Notes: generated by a model from the letters alone, not told the origin. 64,000 bases of DNA from Welwitschia mirabilis (GCA_051453625.1 JBOZIK010000001.1:15903427-15967426); one strand, 5' to 3'; shown: positions 22,999 to 33,760, numbered from the stretch's first letter. Made by a program: numbers and translations.

Positions 22999-24151
22999 TA
23001 TTATGGTATAAATTTATGCAATCCTAAAGTTCTTTAGATAAACTTGTAAATCAAACAACTTGCATAAGCACATGCTAGTATATATAGAAGTTCACGCGGA
23101 TGTTGTAATCCCAACGAAGGCACTAGGCTCAGAGTTAAAGAATTGATTTTCAAAGGTATTTTTAGTCTTTTATCTTTTAATAACTGAAAGTAAATAATAA
23201 AGTAAATGCAATACAATGAAAATGGATATGAGATGCAAATGGAAATGGGATGAATTATATTGGTTTCTAAATCTTCTATCACAAAAACTAGCTTCTTTAT
23301 AATTTAGATCAATTAAGAAGAGTATTCAACTAGTTCTTAACTAACATAAACTAGGAGATCTATCAAGTAGAATATGGAATGCAATGTGAAATGGAATGAA
23401 ATAATAATATAAATATAATACTAACCAAGGTCATCCTTAACAAATATTGTACTTATGATCTAGATAAATCACAAAATTATCACTTTAAACTATGATTAAT
23501 GTAAATCATAAGGGACATATATAGAATTGAAATGAAAATAGCAATTATATTAATTCAAAGAGAAATTGGATAAACTCAAGAACTTTACATCCACTTATAA
23601 TAGAATAATAGCATCTCAATGGAAGATACTTAGTCTAACACCAAGGAAACTCCTTTCTGTATCTACTGGATGGACTTTTTGTCCTTCAATCTTCCATCAC
23701 AAGCATATCAGGTACAATAGATGGAAATAGAAATGAAGAAGGAGAAGGGTATATATAGTTTTACTATGAGATTCTAGAAACGTACCTATAAAAGTCAAAA
23801 AAGAAATCCTAACATCCTAAATGGTTTTCTTGACTCCATTACAAAGATAATTCTTTTCGACCATAGAAAAATAGATATTGTCCTGACTATCATGGGGAAG
23901 ACATAGAGGACAATAAGTTTCCTCATTTTCAATCTCAAAGGTAAGTCAGGCTCTTACAAGATAAAGTCTTCTTCCAAATATACAGTCTCACAATAAGCTT
24001 AAAAAGCCACCAAATATGCCAAGAATTACATGTTTCATTGATTATCTTATCAGATCTCTATAATCATTAGTATTGCATCCAAATTTGTGAAACTTTTTTG
24101 CAAAAGCACTCAAAATACACCATCAAATTCCTACAAATTAGTGTTACAACA
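22999..24151 (-). repeat. 5' LTR of the Athila-type composite (LTR3)
   Basis: It is 1153 bp long, from TATTATGG (TG decayed to TA) to TTACAACA, and colinear with LTR1. It keeps CpG sites lost elsewhere (CACGCGGATGTTGTAATCC at 23093-23111, against CACCTAAATGTCGTAATCC in LTR1). A hairpin motif is at 23876-23915. It is followed by GTTAT, which matches the five bases before LTR1. Confidence 0.85.
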
Positions 24152-24156
24152 GTTAT
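24152..24156. other. Target-site duplication GTTAT, right copy
   Basis: It follows the LTR3 end directly and equals 10078-10082, so the outer ends of the three-LTR composite appear to come from one insertion. Confidence 0.6.
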
Positions 24157-24478
24157 TAAGAGAAATATATTCTTATATGCTTAAATACCATGGGTTTAGA
24201 TTATCTATCATATGAAGAGTAGCTGCATTATATTTCAATCTTTATAAGGTTAACGATGAGCCATAAACTGCAAAATATTTTAAGTAGCAAGATTCAAAGG
24301 CATACAAAGTTTGAAATTCTAAGTGTAGACTCCTAGAGTTTAAAAATTCATAAAATCAGTAATATATCCATATCTTATTTGCATATATTTATTTTTATAA
24401 ATTTAATATTTTTTATTTATAGGATAATTTTTTTAGAAACTCATTTACCGTTTCCCTCTCAGTTCTAGGATTTAAAAG
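24157..24478 (+). repeat. Distal part of a Ty1/copia 5' LTR
   Basis: This sequence lies between the Athila target duplication and a copia primer-binding site, so it is the end of the copia 5' LTR by position. The start of this LTR would then lie before 10078. Confidence 0.5.
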
Positions 24479-24495
24479 TGGTATTAGAGTAGGTA
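24479..24495 (+). other. Primer-binding site, initiator tRNA-Met type
   Basis: It reads TGGTATTAGAGTAGGTA, against the usual plant copia form TGGTATCAGAGCAGGTA. Both differences are C to T. Confidence 0.8.
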
Positions 24496-26559
24496 CTTAT
24501 AAAAAGATATAAAGTCCTTAATTGATCTATTATAAAGGGATTTCTTAAATATTAGACTCCCTTCTTTAATAGGATAAATTATGCTTATTAAAAAATGGGG
24601 ATGTTAATGTACTTATATTCTCTTAAGTTTAAATTATAGCAAACAATTGAAGATGTCTATATCACTCTAATATAAATTAACATGAATACTACTAGTTCAT
24701 GCATCACTAAGTTTAAGACTAGAAAAATTGATTCAATTTAAAAAATGATGTTTATACTATGTTCTTTTACTAGAAGAATTTAATAGAGTTGCTAATTACA
24801 ACATCACAAAATAAGCATGGGAGCTTCTCTAAGGTACTCATGAAAGTACTTCTATAGTTAAATAATATAAGTTGCTAGTTTAGATAAATAAATTTATAAC
24901 CCATATATTAAAGGAGAAACAATTCATAAGTACTTAATTAGAGTAAGTGACATCACAGATTCCACTTGTGAAATTAATGGAGAATTAATAAAGAAGAGCT
25001 AATTCAAAAGTGGTTAGGTCACTTACTCTAGTATATAGGCTTCAAACCACTACCATAAAAGAATCAAAGAATTTTATTACTATGAAGTTTGAATAACTCT
25101 AAACTTTCTTAACTACCTATAAAATGAACCTAATTAATGATCTAATTATCAAATAAAATTCCATAACTTTCAAAGCTAGTAAGAATAAAAAATATTATTA
25201 AAAGGACAAAGCCACTACTATGTCAAACTATGATGTTTTTGAAAAGAATGTTGATGAAGAGCTTGCTATCATTTCTAAGTAGATAAAACATATTATTTAA
25301 AGAAGAAAATAAAATAAGACAACAAAATCTTAGATTACTTTAGCATCAAGCTAAACATAAAAGTATAAAAATAAAGCTTTACAATTATATTTTGAAAATT
25401 ACTTTTTAAATCTAGAGTATTAGGATTTTATGATTCAAGGAATTCTTAACTTAAAATGCCCAAGTGCTAATAGATTATAGAATGAAAGATAAAAGGAATA
25501 CTTCAAAAGAAAGAAAAGCTTCTTTAATTATTAGGATGAATATGAATACATCACTAAGGAGGAAGTCTCAGACAATGATAATGAAGATACCTATTTTATA
25601 TTTATGTTTATTATTAATAATTCATTCAGTAATGATGATAGAGATCAGGGGAAAACAAAAGAGATGAAGTGTAAGATGAGTTAATTCTTTAATAAATTTA
25701 TGATTTTATTTCCAAAGAGCATTAAATTATATAAATTCCATATCAAAATGAAGAAATTGCTTAAGAACAATAAGTTAGCATATGAATAAGAAATTAACTC
25801 TTATTCCAAGTTGATAAGCAAGAATATAGCTTGTAATATTCAGATTATGGAACTAAGGAGTGAATTAAATAATGTAAAATAGGAAAGATAGGATACTAAC
25901 TAAAGTTGAAATGCTAAATGATAAAAATGGATTAAAGAAGAGTGAAGCATTAACAAGTAAATCATAGAGAACATCAAAAATATATTTTTTAAAATGGAAT
26001 TGTAAGTTAAATTATGAACATTTATGTCATAAAAAAACATCATTTGCTTTATNNNNNNNAAAAGAATACATTATAAATACTTTTATCCTTTAATCTTTAG
26101 TAAATAAAAGTATACATATTATGGCCAAAGGGATATGTTAGAAAATATATGTAGCATAATTATAGGATGAAATGGATTTTAAAGCATTACAATAATTATT
26201 TTCTTATTTAGATTACCTTACGGATAATAAAGAAGAATATCTAGCATGAATATAGTGAGTTCTCTTGGCATATGATTGGATACAAGTCAATCTTTACTAC
26301 TCTGGTTGATTAAGATGATGTTTTTTTAAAATTTGGTGATAATAGTAAGATCTTTCATTAGAGGAATTAGTACCATTAAAGTTGGGAACCTTCATAAGGT
26401 AAAAATATATTTTATGTTAATGGATTGCAATGTAACTTATTTAGTATTATCTAATTTGTGATTTAAATTATGATGTTAATATTTTAAAGAAGACTATACT
26501 ATTAAGGATTCTATTTTTAATAATGTAATATTTCCAAGACATATAAAATTAAATTTATA
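24496..26559 (+). pseudogene. Ty1/copia gag remnant
   Basis: Forward-strand pieces of a copia gag (UBN2 type) appear at about 24750-25150: a THESTSIVK-like segment, then ISTYLIRVSDITDSTCEING, then GELIKEELIQKWLGHL. They match the family pattern in which a flexible linker (ISEFNTRLRDI) is followed by a short helix region. An acidic stretch with a 67-codon open frame (25464-25667) may be the gag C-terminus. Stops occur every 10-30 codons, and a 7-N gap lies at 26053-26059. The part at 25700-26560 shows no identifiable domain. Confidence 0.6.
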
Positions 26560-27480
26560 TGTTAATTTCCTAAATGATATTTTTTATAAAGATATCAATT
26601 TTTTACTTAGAATCACAAATCTAGAATAGAAATCTTGGACACTTAAACATGGATCTCATGCAAAATTTATCATCCAAACAACTTATAAGAGGATTCCCTA
26701 ATCTCAATAATGTTGATAAATAATTTTGTTATGTTTTTTAAAAAAGGGAAACAAACAAGGATAAGGTTTAATATTTTAAGAAAAATCCCTATCTACCTTT
26801 TTCTCTCTCTATGTATTACATCTTGATTTAATTAGTCCATCTGCAATCAAAAGTCTTAGAAGAAAATAATGTTATCTTATAATTATTAAGTATCACTATT
26901 ACTTTACATTGGTTTCCTTCCTTCCTCATGAGGATGAGACTTTTGACTATTTCTATAAGTTATGAATTAGATTATAGAATGAGACATATTACTCTGTTAA
27001 GATCACTTAAAGTAATAATGTTGGAGAATTGGAAAAATGCATTCTTTAAGAAGTTTTGTAAATAACATGGAATAGATCATTAATATCTACTCTAAGAATA
27101 CCCAAAAGGTAGAGTTTTAGAGTGCAAGAATAAACAATTGAATGAGATGGCAAGCCTTATATTACATGATCAAAAGTTAGTTTATCATTCTTGAGTAGAG
27201 GAGGTAAACACCACTTGTCATGTTCTCAACCATGTCCAAGTAATAAAATTCACTATCAATACTCCTTATAAATTATGATATAGAAATAAAGAAAAAACCA
27301 TTTACAAGTTACTTTACATTTTTTTACTTAAAATGCTACATTTTAAATGGTAAAGATTAGCTTATAAAATTTAGTTCTTAGGCTAATGAAGGTATATTTC
27401 TGGGGTATGCTATGGTTATATAAGTATATAAATTTTATAATAAATGAATTCTAGTGATAGAATAAATAATAAACATGAAT
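26560..27480 (+). pseudogene. Ty1/copia integrase remnant
   Basis: A pre-integrase relic at about 26630-26700 reads LGHLNMDLMQNLSSKQLIRG, matching WHxRLGH...LxKLxxxxLVxG. The integrase core follows at about 27060-27250: EYPKGRVLECKNKQLNEMAS, then VEEVNTTCHVLNHV. The copia pattern is PQQNGVVERKNRTLxEMAR followed by WAEAVNTACYILNR. The YFLGYS-like strand (IFLGYAMVI) is at about 27400. Frameshifts separate the pieces and the D,D-35-E residues cannot all be located. Confidence 0.8.
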
Positions 27481-28465
27481 AATGATGTTGCTCATATGTT
27501 AGACATGCATTCTTAAATGGAGTTATCTAAGAAGAGATACAAGCTAAACAACCTAACTTTCAAATGATTTTTATAGAAGTGATTAAATTTATAAATTAAA
27601 GAATGCATTATATAACCTAGAACATGCACCCTAAGCATTTTTAATAATGGTTTAAAACTAAGTACATTATATGTAATATTATTTATTACAATTATTAAAA
27701 ATGATTTTATTACTATTCAAATTTATGTAGATGATGATATCTTTAGTTAACTAATGATTCATTATTAAAAAAAGTACCTAGACTCATGTAGGATGCATTT
27801 GAAATAAGCATGACTAATAAGATGAACAACTTTCTTAGATTGAAAGTTTTATAACACAAAGAAGATATATTTTTCTCAAAATCTAAATACGTTAAGAACT
27901 CACTAATAAAATATAAATTATAGGACCTGAGTCCAAAATAAACACTAATAAGCTCAACTACAAAATTCTACAAGGATGTTCTTAATAAGAAAGTGGATCA
28001 AAGGATGTATAAAGATTAGGTAAGTTGCATAGGCTATTAAATAAGTAAAAATAAATATTGCTACTTCCTTAACTAATGATTAATGGCATGGAGTAGTGAA
28101 AGAGAGAGAAAAAAATCCATATCCCTTCTAATTAAAGAAATTAAGTACATTGTTTTAAAATGAGATTATGCATAAGTTCTATGAATGAGACAAAATGTTA
28201 AAGAATTTAGTATTATCATGAAGTGTATTATTATAAACTATGATAACAAGAGTGTTATTACAATATTGAAGAATCGTATTTAACACTCCAAGATAAAGTA
28301 CATAGAAATCCATCACATGTCCTCCATGAACATGTAGATAGTAGAAATATTAGTTTGAAGTTTGTTAAGATAAATTATTAGTTAGTTGGTATTTTAACAA
28401 ACCTTTGGATGAAGTTAGATTCAATGTGTTGTGCAATGATTTATGGATTAGGCCATCCCCAATAA
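27481..28465 (+). pseudogene. Ty1/copia RT-RNase H remnant
   Basis: Visible motifs in order: HAFLNGVI near 27508 (family AFLNGxLxEEVY), the catalytic region near 27720 (VDDD-like), FEISMTNKMNNFLRLKVL at about 27800-27850 (family FEMSMMGELNFFLGLQI), FFSQSKYVKNSLIKYKL, and SSTTKFYKDVLNKKVDQRMY (family STTKLDKDEKGKSVDQKLYR). The end of RNase H reads ILTKPLDEVRFNVL at about 28400, close to DIFTKPLDExxF. The second catalytic aspartate region is damaged. The residue pattern is that of SIRE-like or related plant copia lineages. Confidence 0.85.
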
Positions 28466-28469
28466 AGTA

Positions 28470-29110
28470 ATTTAGAGGTGCATATCTTCTTATCAACTCT
28501 ATTATTTAATTATTTTAATTTTTAATTCTTTAGTATTATTATGCATTGTTGGTAGGATTCGCATGCAATTTACATCATCTTGTAAATTGTTTGTGTAGAT
28601 ATATCTTATGTAGTAAATGTTTCCACATGTATTAGATGTCTTGTATTAATGTAGACATCTATTGCATAACTCTTATTTTTACAACTATTCTCAGTTGAGA
28701 TGTCTAATGTTGACTGGATAACTCATTTTTTAGTGTTTACTATGATCTTTGAGTATTAAAATATTCATAGTTCATAAATGCATCTTATTAAGATTTTCAT
28801 TTTCTAGAATCAATTTAGTGTAGATGTATCCCATGTTATAGATGTCTTTGAAGTGTGTTTTAAACATCTTTAACTTCCAAGATGTCTATAATTTGGGTAA
28901 AAATGAAGTAAATAATTAGGATTAGAAATCTCTAAAATAACAAACCCCTCCTTATAGACATCATTTTTTCATTCACACAAGTTAGAATGTCTATCTTTCA
29001 AGTTTATCAAGCCTTCTAACCTAAAAGTTTAGCTATTAAAAAATGTTTGCTACCTCCACTAAAGATATATACTCAAATGAAAGAATTCTTCTTCATTTAT
29101 TTTATAATTC
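28470..29110 (+). repeat. Probable Ty1/copia 3' region and LTR remnant
   Basis: This follows the RNase H end and carries the AGATGTCT cluster typical of the copia LTRs here, including the dyad 28634-28641/28653-28660. A candidate LTR start TGTTGG lies near 28548. The downstream edge is not defined and the distal part seems to be missing before the gene island. Confidence 0.45.
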
Positions 29111-29120
29111 CTAATCAATC

Positions 29121-29392
29121 CTTAGGAGCTAGCCACCAAAAAAACCTGGATCTATATAGCCCATGCTTAGTTAGGAACAAGCGAGTAAAAAAGAGGCTTA
29201 AATCTATGTTACCGATGTTAATTCGGGAACTTACCCTATTGTACCCATCCTCACTTAGGCGCTAGCCACCAAAAACAAACCTAGATCTATGTTACCCATG
29301 TTGACTTGCTTTACATTACTTATATTGACTTAAAAACTAACCTCCCAAAAAACCTAGATCTATGTTATCCGTGCTAACTAGGACTACCCGTA
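29121..29392. repeat. Degenerate minisatellite upstream of the gene
   Basis: Four imperfect units, at about 29128, 29190, 29271 and 29335, share GCTAGCCACCAAAAAACCT, then AGATCTATGTTACCCATG and a TTGACTTAGG-like end. Unit spacing is about 60-80 bp. Confidence 0.65.
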
Positions 29393-30018
29393 AAAAATAT
29401 CGACTATGACGGAGATTCGTACAATTAAAAGTTTAACATTTACTACCATATAAAAGACTTCGAAACTTGTCAAATATAGACTTACAAACATAACAGAATG
29501 CTTTCAAACTTACTAATTACAGACATGACATGGTAAGGATTCACAAATAGAATAATGATATGTAGCGACGAATGTCGACCAGCCAAAACTTTTATATCCA
29601 GGGAATTTGCAATTCAAATGAGAAGACGTAGCCAAAATGAGAAGACATAGCCAAAGCAGTTGTTGACACTTGTACTGCCATGGCTGTCAAAGCACAGTCC
29701 TTTTCCCCTTCAGAGCGTGGATCATGGACCACAACTCTCGCTGCATCTCCACTTCACTCGTTGTACGCAACATGAAACCCAGCGCACTCTGAAATGACAA
29801 AAGTAAGAGAGAAAATCGTAAACTTTTGCATTTGCAAGTTTTTGCAGAAGGTACAGTGATTCCCTCTCTTCTCTTTCTCGTTCGTCCTCTTCCGTTTTCC
29901 TTTCGCACTTCGATCCAAAATCTTCTTACGTAATCCACAGTCCGGATCTCCTTTTTATGCTTCATAACGTGAATTGTTATTTCAGAACTCTGGAAATCTT
30001 TGAGTCCGGAACTGAAGA
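29393..30018 (+). promoter_or_regulatory. Presumed promoter and CT-rich 5' leader
   Basis: This precedes the only host gene and belongs to the CpG-retaining island. A TATA-like TTTATATCC sits at 29590-29598. A pyrimidine-rich tract at about 29858-29910 (TCCCTCTCTTCTCTTTCTCG and similar) resembles the Y-patch or CT-rich leaders of plant genes. An ACGT core (TTACGTAA) lies at about 29926-29933. The transcription start cannot be fixed. The antisense open frame across 29687-29965 has no family resemblance and is taken as chance. Confidence 0.5.
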
Positions 30019-30711
30019 ATGATGACAGAAATCGCAGATTTAAAGAATAAGAATCATAAGCGAATTTCAGGTCCTTCTGCGAGTGTTTCGTCTTCCGCGT
30101 GTGAGGTGATACGGCGGAGATGCTCCCGCTCTTCGGCTCCGCTTCTTCCGAGCACCGCTGATCAAATAAATTCAGACGAAAGTAAGGAAACGGAGAAAAC
30201 GGAGAAGCAGAAAAGGAAGCAAAGAACGAATTTTCAGTGCGGACATCTGGCGAGATTCGCAGCTTCGTTGTTTAGCTGGAAATATCACAAGCGCAGCAAC
30301 AGCAGTAGCACTTGCCTTTCGAAAACCGCGTCGAATAACAGACCTTGTGAATATTCTAGCCGTAAAGAAGCTACGCGTGATGAGAGTTATGGGAAGAATA
30401 ACTTGATAGAACATGATGGAAACGCAGAGAGAGGTATGGAATCGGATTCAGAACTCTTTGATCTTCCGTCTTTCAAGTATGCAGATGCTGAAGCTAAATC
30501 CTGCACTACCGTTGTCGCTGCTGCACCTCTCTCCCTCGTATCCGCCAAAAGAACAAGTAAATTCACTAAGAAGAGCGATCTGGACGAAGATGACAGCAAG
30601 AATGGAGGGAGAAGTAGTGGCTCCAGTTCAGATCTGTTTGATCTTCCTGCATTCTTCCTTTTAGCACAACCTGCAACTCATGCAGCTTTCACTACAGCTT
30701 GTGTCACATAA
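30019..30711 (+). CDS. BIG GRAIN 1-like family protein (tentative)
   Basis: Single-exon frame of 230 codons with clearly coding base composition. The protein is basic and serine-rich, with no membrane segment apart from a short hydrophobic tail. Residues 75-87 (GHLARFAASLFSW) and 97-103 (STCLSKT) match the conserved blocks of BIG GRAIN 1-like proteins, where a xLAxFLNSLF segment precedes SxSCLSKT. Residues 108-110 (RPC) recall their RPCGH. Residues 201-210 (GSSSDLFDLP) match the acidic SSSDLFEL block, and a second copy, SDSELFDLP, occurs at 142-150. Rice BIG GRAIN 1 is a plasma-membrane protein linked to auxin response and grain size; function here is inferred only from resemblance. The start is the first of two adjacent ATG codons. 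The C-terminus lacks the usual VYxTT-like end. A PHYTOCHROME KINASE SUBSTRATE-like protein is an alternative, since it also has an SSDLFE motif. Confidence 0.6.
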   Translation: MMTEIADLKNKNHKRISGPSASVSSSACEVIRRRCSRSSAPLLPSTADQINSDESKETEKTEKQKRKQRTNFQCGHLARFAASLFSWKYHKRSNSSSTCLSKTASNNRPCEYSSRKEATRDESYGKNNLIEHDGNAERGMESDSELFDLPSFKYADAEAKSCTTVVAAAPLSLVSAKRTSKFTKKSDLDEDDSKNGGRSSGSSSDLFDLPAFFLLAQPATHAAFTTACVT

Positions 30712-31080
30712 AATGGAGTGAAGTACAGGTGATTCATAGATTTTCATTTGACTAAGAAAATTTCTAACCTTGGAAACGGTGATAAGATTTCTTTGACGAT
30801 TGTGGTGGATATCTAAAAACACCTGGAAATTTTTTTTGAAATCCTCTATTTTTGTAGATAACTTCTTGCAGTGGATTTAGTCTGGAAAATGTTTGGGCTT
30901 CCGCGAATAAGACTTTCGGAGGAGACATTTGTGTGGATAGCCTGTTGGTCCAGGTTTAGTGAGCATATGAACAATCAGTACAAGGATGATTTGTTTCATC
31001 AGGTCTTTTTACTAGTTTTTATTTTAACTTTCTGTCTACATCTTTTGACAAATTTTCAAGTTGTTTTGAGATTTTATTAA
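30712..31080 (+). other. 3' UTR with a possible intron
   Basis: After the stop, AAGTACAG precedes GTGATT (candidate donor at 30729). Acceptors are TTTTTGTAG (ending 30857) or TTCTTGCAG (ending 30871), giving an intron of about 129 or 143 bp that is AT-rich. The sequence after it (30872-31000) regains normal base composition with CG dinucleotides, as an exon would. The 69-codon frame at 30871-31080 shows no family resemblance and is not called as a gene. Confidence 0.4.
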
Positions 31081-31436
31081 TAGTTATAATTTCATATATT
31101 TAGTTGCAAAGCGAAGAGTGTTAGCAAGTTCATCAAATCTAATGGTTTTGTAAGGAAACAATTTCAGTTTATGTATTTAAATAAAATATATTTGTTATTT
31201 TTATTTATATGTTAATAAATTGCATGCTTCTTAGAAATTCGAAATCAAAAGTCATTTGATAGACTTAAAAAAGACAAATGTGAATATTAAATTTTTTCAA
31301 AACATCGAACTACAAAAACAAATTGGGAAAAACGAAAATTTATGGTCATTTATTAAGAAGAGCATTATTTCTCAAAAGCAAAATACGCTCAAGAAAATTT
31401 ATTAGTATAACTTTGTTAAATTTAGTTAAAAACATT

Positions 31437-31521
31437 TTAATGGCAAAGCAGTGCTCCTATAACTTTGTATTTCTGAGTTCAATTATAAAATAAAAACTCT
31501 TTCAGCAAAAAAAAAAAAAAA
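31437..31521 (+). repeat. SINE-like 3' piece with poly(A) tail
   Basis: TGGCAAAGCAGTGCTCCTAT, then a B-box-like GAGTTCAATTA (31474-31484), and a 15-A tail at 31507-31521. This looks like the end of a tRNA-derived SINE; the A box is degenerate. Confidence 0.4.
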
Positions 31522-31545
31522 GAAAGAAAGAAAGAAAGAAAAGGA
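31507..31545 (+). repeat. Poly(A) and GAAA microsatellite
   Basis: A run of 15 A is followed by five or so GAAA units. Such tracts usually grow from the poly(A) tail of a retroposon, which fits the preceding SINE-like piece. Confidence 0.9.
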
Positions 31546-32759
31546 AAAGAGGTAGGGTTTTTAAAAGACCTTTTCAATAATCAAAGTTATAACCACAAAT
31601 AAACAATAATGCTTTACTATTAAGATGTCTATCTAGAGACTCTAATATTAGTATTTTGTTAAGGTATATGTTTTTTCAAATTTCTTAAAGGGATATACAA
31701 TTTAGGTAATTTAATCTATAAGTTATTAGTCTCAATGTTTTGGACTTAAGTCCTAGACTATGTGTACTTTGACTCTTTACTATAGTGGGAAATGAAAATC
31801 TAGAATTAAATAAAGAGTTTTAGATTAACAATCCAAGGAGGACAAGAAGTTTTAAAGAGTATAACAAAGAAAAAAAATAAGAGTAAAATATGGAATACAT
31901 TTTTTATCTTTTTACTTCATTACTTGCTTCCAATAATTCACTTAAAAATGGCTCTATTCTCTTTGTTTTGAAGTCTTTTCTAGTCATGAGATTTAATATA
32001 ATACCCATTTATTATATCACAACTAACAATCAAAAGTTAAGAGTTACACATTTAGAAATAAGANNNNNNNNNNTATTACTATAGATTCTTTGATTTTTTG
32101 CAATCTTTCCATTCTCTGCTACATTTTATGTCAAATTGAAACTAGAATAAATATTAAAATTCTAAGATCAATGGAGATATTCAAAAAATAGTAGCAATAT
32201 AAGAATTTGTAATAATGTTCTAGAGATTTATAAAGAAAGACTATAAGAAGTGACTAAAGAGACTTGAAAAAAAAAAATACTTAAGAGGATGTTATAAAAA
32301 ATTTGGACAAGAGAATGAAAATACAAGAATAAAGAATGATGCCATGTTAGCCTGAAGGAAGAAAATAATAAAGAATTTAAACCTTGAAGAGATTCTAGAG
32401 GTGTGTGAGAATCCAATTAAAAAAACAATAATTAGGAAAAGGAAAGAAAGGAATAAGTGAAGACAAAAGAGCCTATGAGAAGATTCTTCAAAAGTTTTAA
32501 AGGATATAGGAAAAGGTGGTAAATACTTTGGGAAGTGTAGGCAAGAAAATCATTATGAAGGTATTATTTTATGATTAGATTAGATTTATAGAGAAACATT
32601 TTGAAAAAGAGAAGATGAAGGAAGGAGATGAAGTTTCATTTGCAAAGGGAAAAATAAAAGTAGTAGCCACTTAGTAGGAAAAAGGATAAGATGATCATAC
32701 AAAAAAGAGATTATATCCACTTTAAGATATAGAAAACATGAAGGAGAAGATGAAGCATA
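31546..32759. other. No gene seen; presumed upstream part of a gypsy element
   Basis: AT-rich stretch with a 10-N gap at 32064-32073 and only chance open frames. From about 32200 the purine-rich forward strand resembles the character of the gag that follows, but no domain can be named and no LTR pair was found. Confidence 0.4.
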
Positions 32760-33060
32760 ATTTTTCAGTTTTAACATATAATATTGACATTATTAAAAGG
32801 ATGCACGCTTTAACATAATAAGAAAAGACTATCAAAGAACATAGGAAAGTATTTCATTAAAGTTCTATTCATGTGGACCACATTGGAATTAGGGAAGAAG
32901 AGATTGCAAGGTTCATTAATAGCTTAATATTCTTAATTAAACAAGAATTATCAATTTGAATGTCCAAAAATTTGGAGAAAGCATATTTTTATGTTTCAAG
33001 ACTAGAGGAGAAATAGAAAATATTTACAAAAGTAACATAAGAAAAAAACAATATTGAAGA
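32760..33060 (+). pseudogene. Ty3/gypsy gag remnant
   Basis: The forward strand reads KTIKEHRKVF, IHVDHIGIREEEIARFINSL, IFLIKQELSI, NLEKAYFYVSRLEEK. This follows the gag helix pattern of plant gypsy elements (KEYTEEFYRLxIRVGxxExEEEKVARFINGL, IQDEL, xLEEAYQYALRAEEK). It is interrupted by stops. Protease and RT of the same orientation follow. Confidence 0.7.
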
Positions 33061-33394
33061 GGTAGACATGGAGGCGATATGTTAGAATAACAAAGAAAAA
33101 ACAGAAAATCGTATGAAGAATATTCTTTCTTAAGGGAAAGATGAAGAAGTGGAATAGGCAAAGGAAGGGAAGATCCTCCCATTTCTTCATTTGTAAAGGA
33201 AGTAAACATAAAATCTATGATTATTCATGCACGTAAAAATGAGGATCTAGAAATGTAATATTTTAATAAGATTAAAAAAATAAAATAGCAAAAGTACATA
33301 AAGAAAGAGAAAATAATAAAAAGTTAGAAACTTATTACTAAAAAGCAAGTTAATTCAAGGACAAACTAAAAAAGAAGAATCATCCCAAAAGAGC

Positions 33395-33760
33395 ATATCC
33401 TTTAAATCCGTTGTAGATGCAAGGGTTAAATTTATGAAGTCATTATAGATAGTGGGAGCTTTTATACTATTTTTCCTATAAAGGAGGTTAATAAATGCAA
33501 GTTGAAATTAAGGGCACATCTTACACCACATAAGGTGTCATAGGTTCAAAAAGGTCATTAGGTTATATTAAAGGAATATTGTAGGGTAAGTTTTAATGTG
33601 TGTAATTATCATAATCATGTGTTATGTGATGTAATAATCATGGATGCATTCCATATTTTACTTGAAAATTCTTGGTATTTTAATGTGCAAAACAAAGATT
33701 ATGAAGTCCAAAACACTAATTCTATTATTAAAAGTAATAAATGGTTTAGGTTGAAATATT
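33395..33760 (+). pseudogene. Ty3/gypsy aspartic protease remnant
   Basis: A forward-strand retropepsin relic: EVIIDSGSFYTIF (active-site D-S-G, with the third small residue changed to S), then LRAHLTPHKVS, then VILKEYCRVSFNVCNYHNHV, LCDVIIMDAFHILLENSWYF and the tail EVQNTNSIIKSNKW. The family pattern is IIDxGSCxNIVS, HPxPYKVSW, VLCDVMPMDACHLLLGRPW. It is close in type to the gag-pol of chromovirus-like elements and lies 330 bp after the gag remnant. Confidence 0.8.

Noticed and set aside
29687-29965. 92-codon minus-strand frame upstream of the gene
   Set aside because: It lies in the GC-richer leader of the plus-strand gene, where stops are rarer, and shows no family motif; probably chance.
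30172-30599. Antisense frames within the host gene
   Set aside because: They are shadows of the 230-codon plus-strand gene.
30871-31080. 69-codon plus-strand frame after the host gene
   Set aside because: It sits in the presumed 3' UTR exon, runs into AT-rich sequence with hydrophobic low-complexity text, and has no conserved motif.
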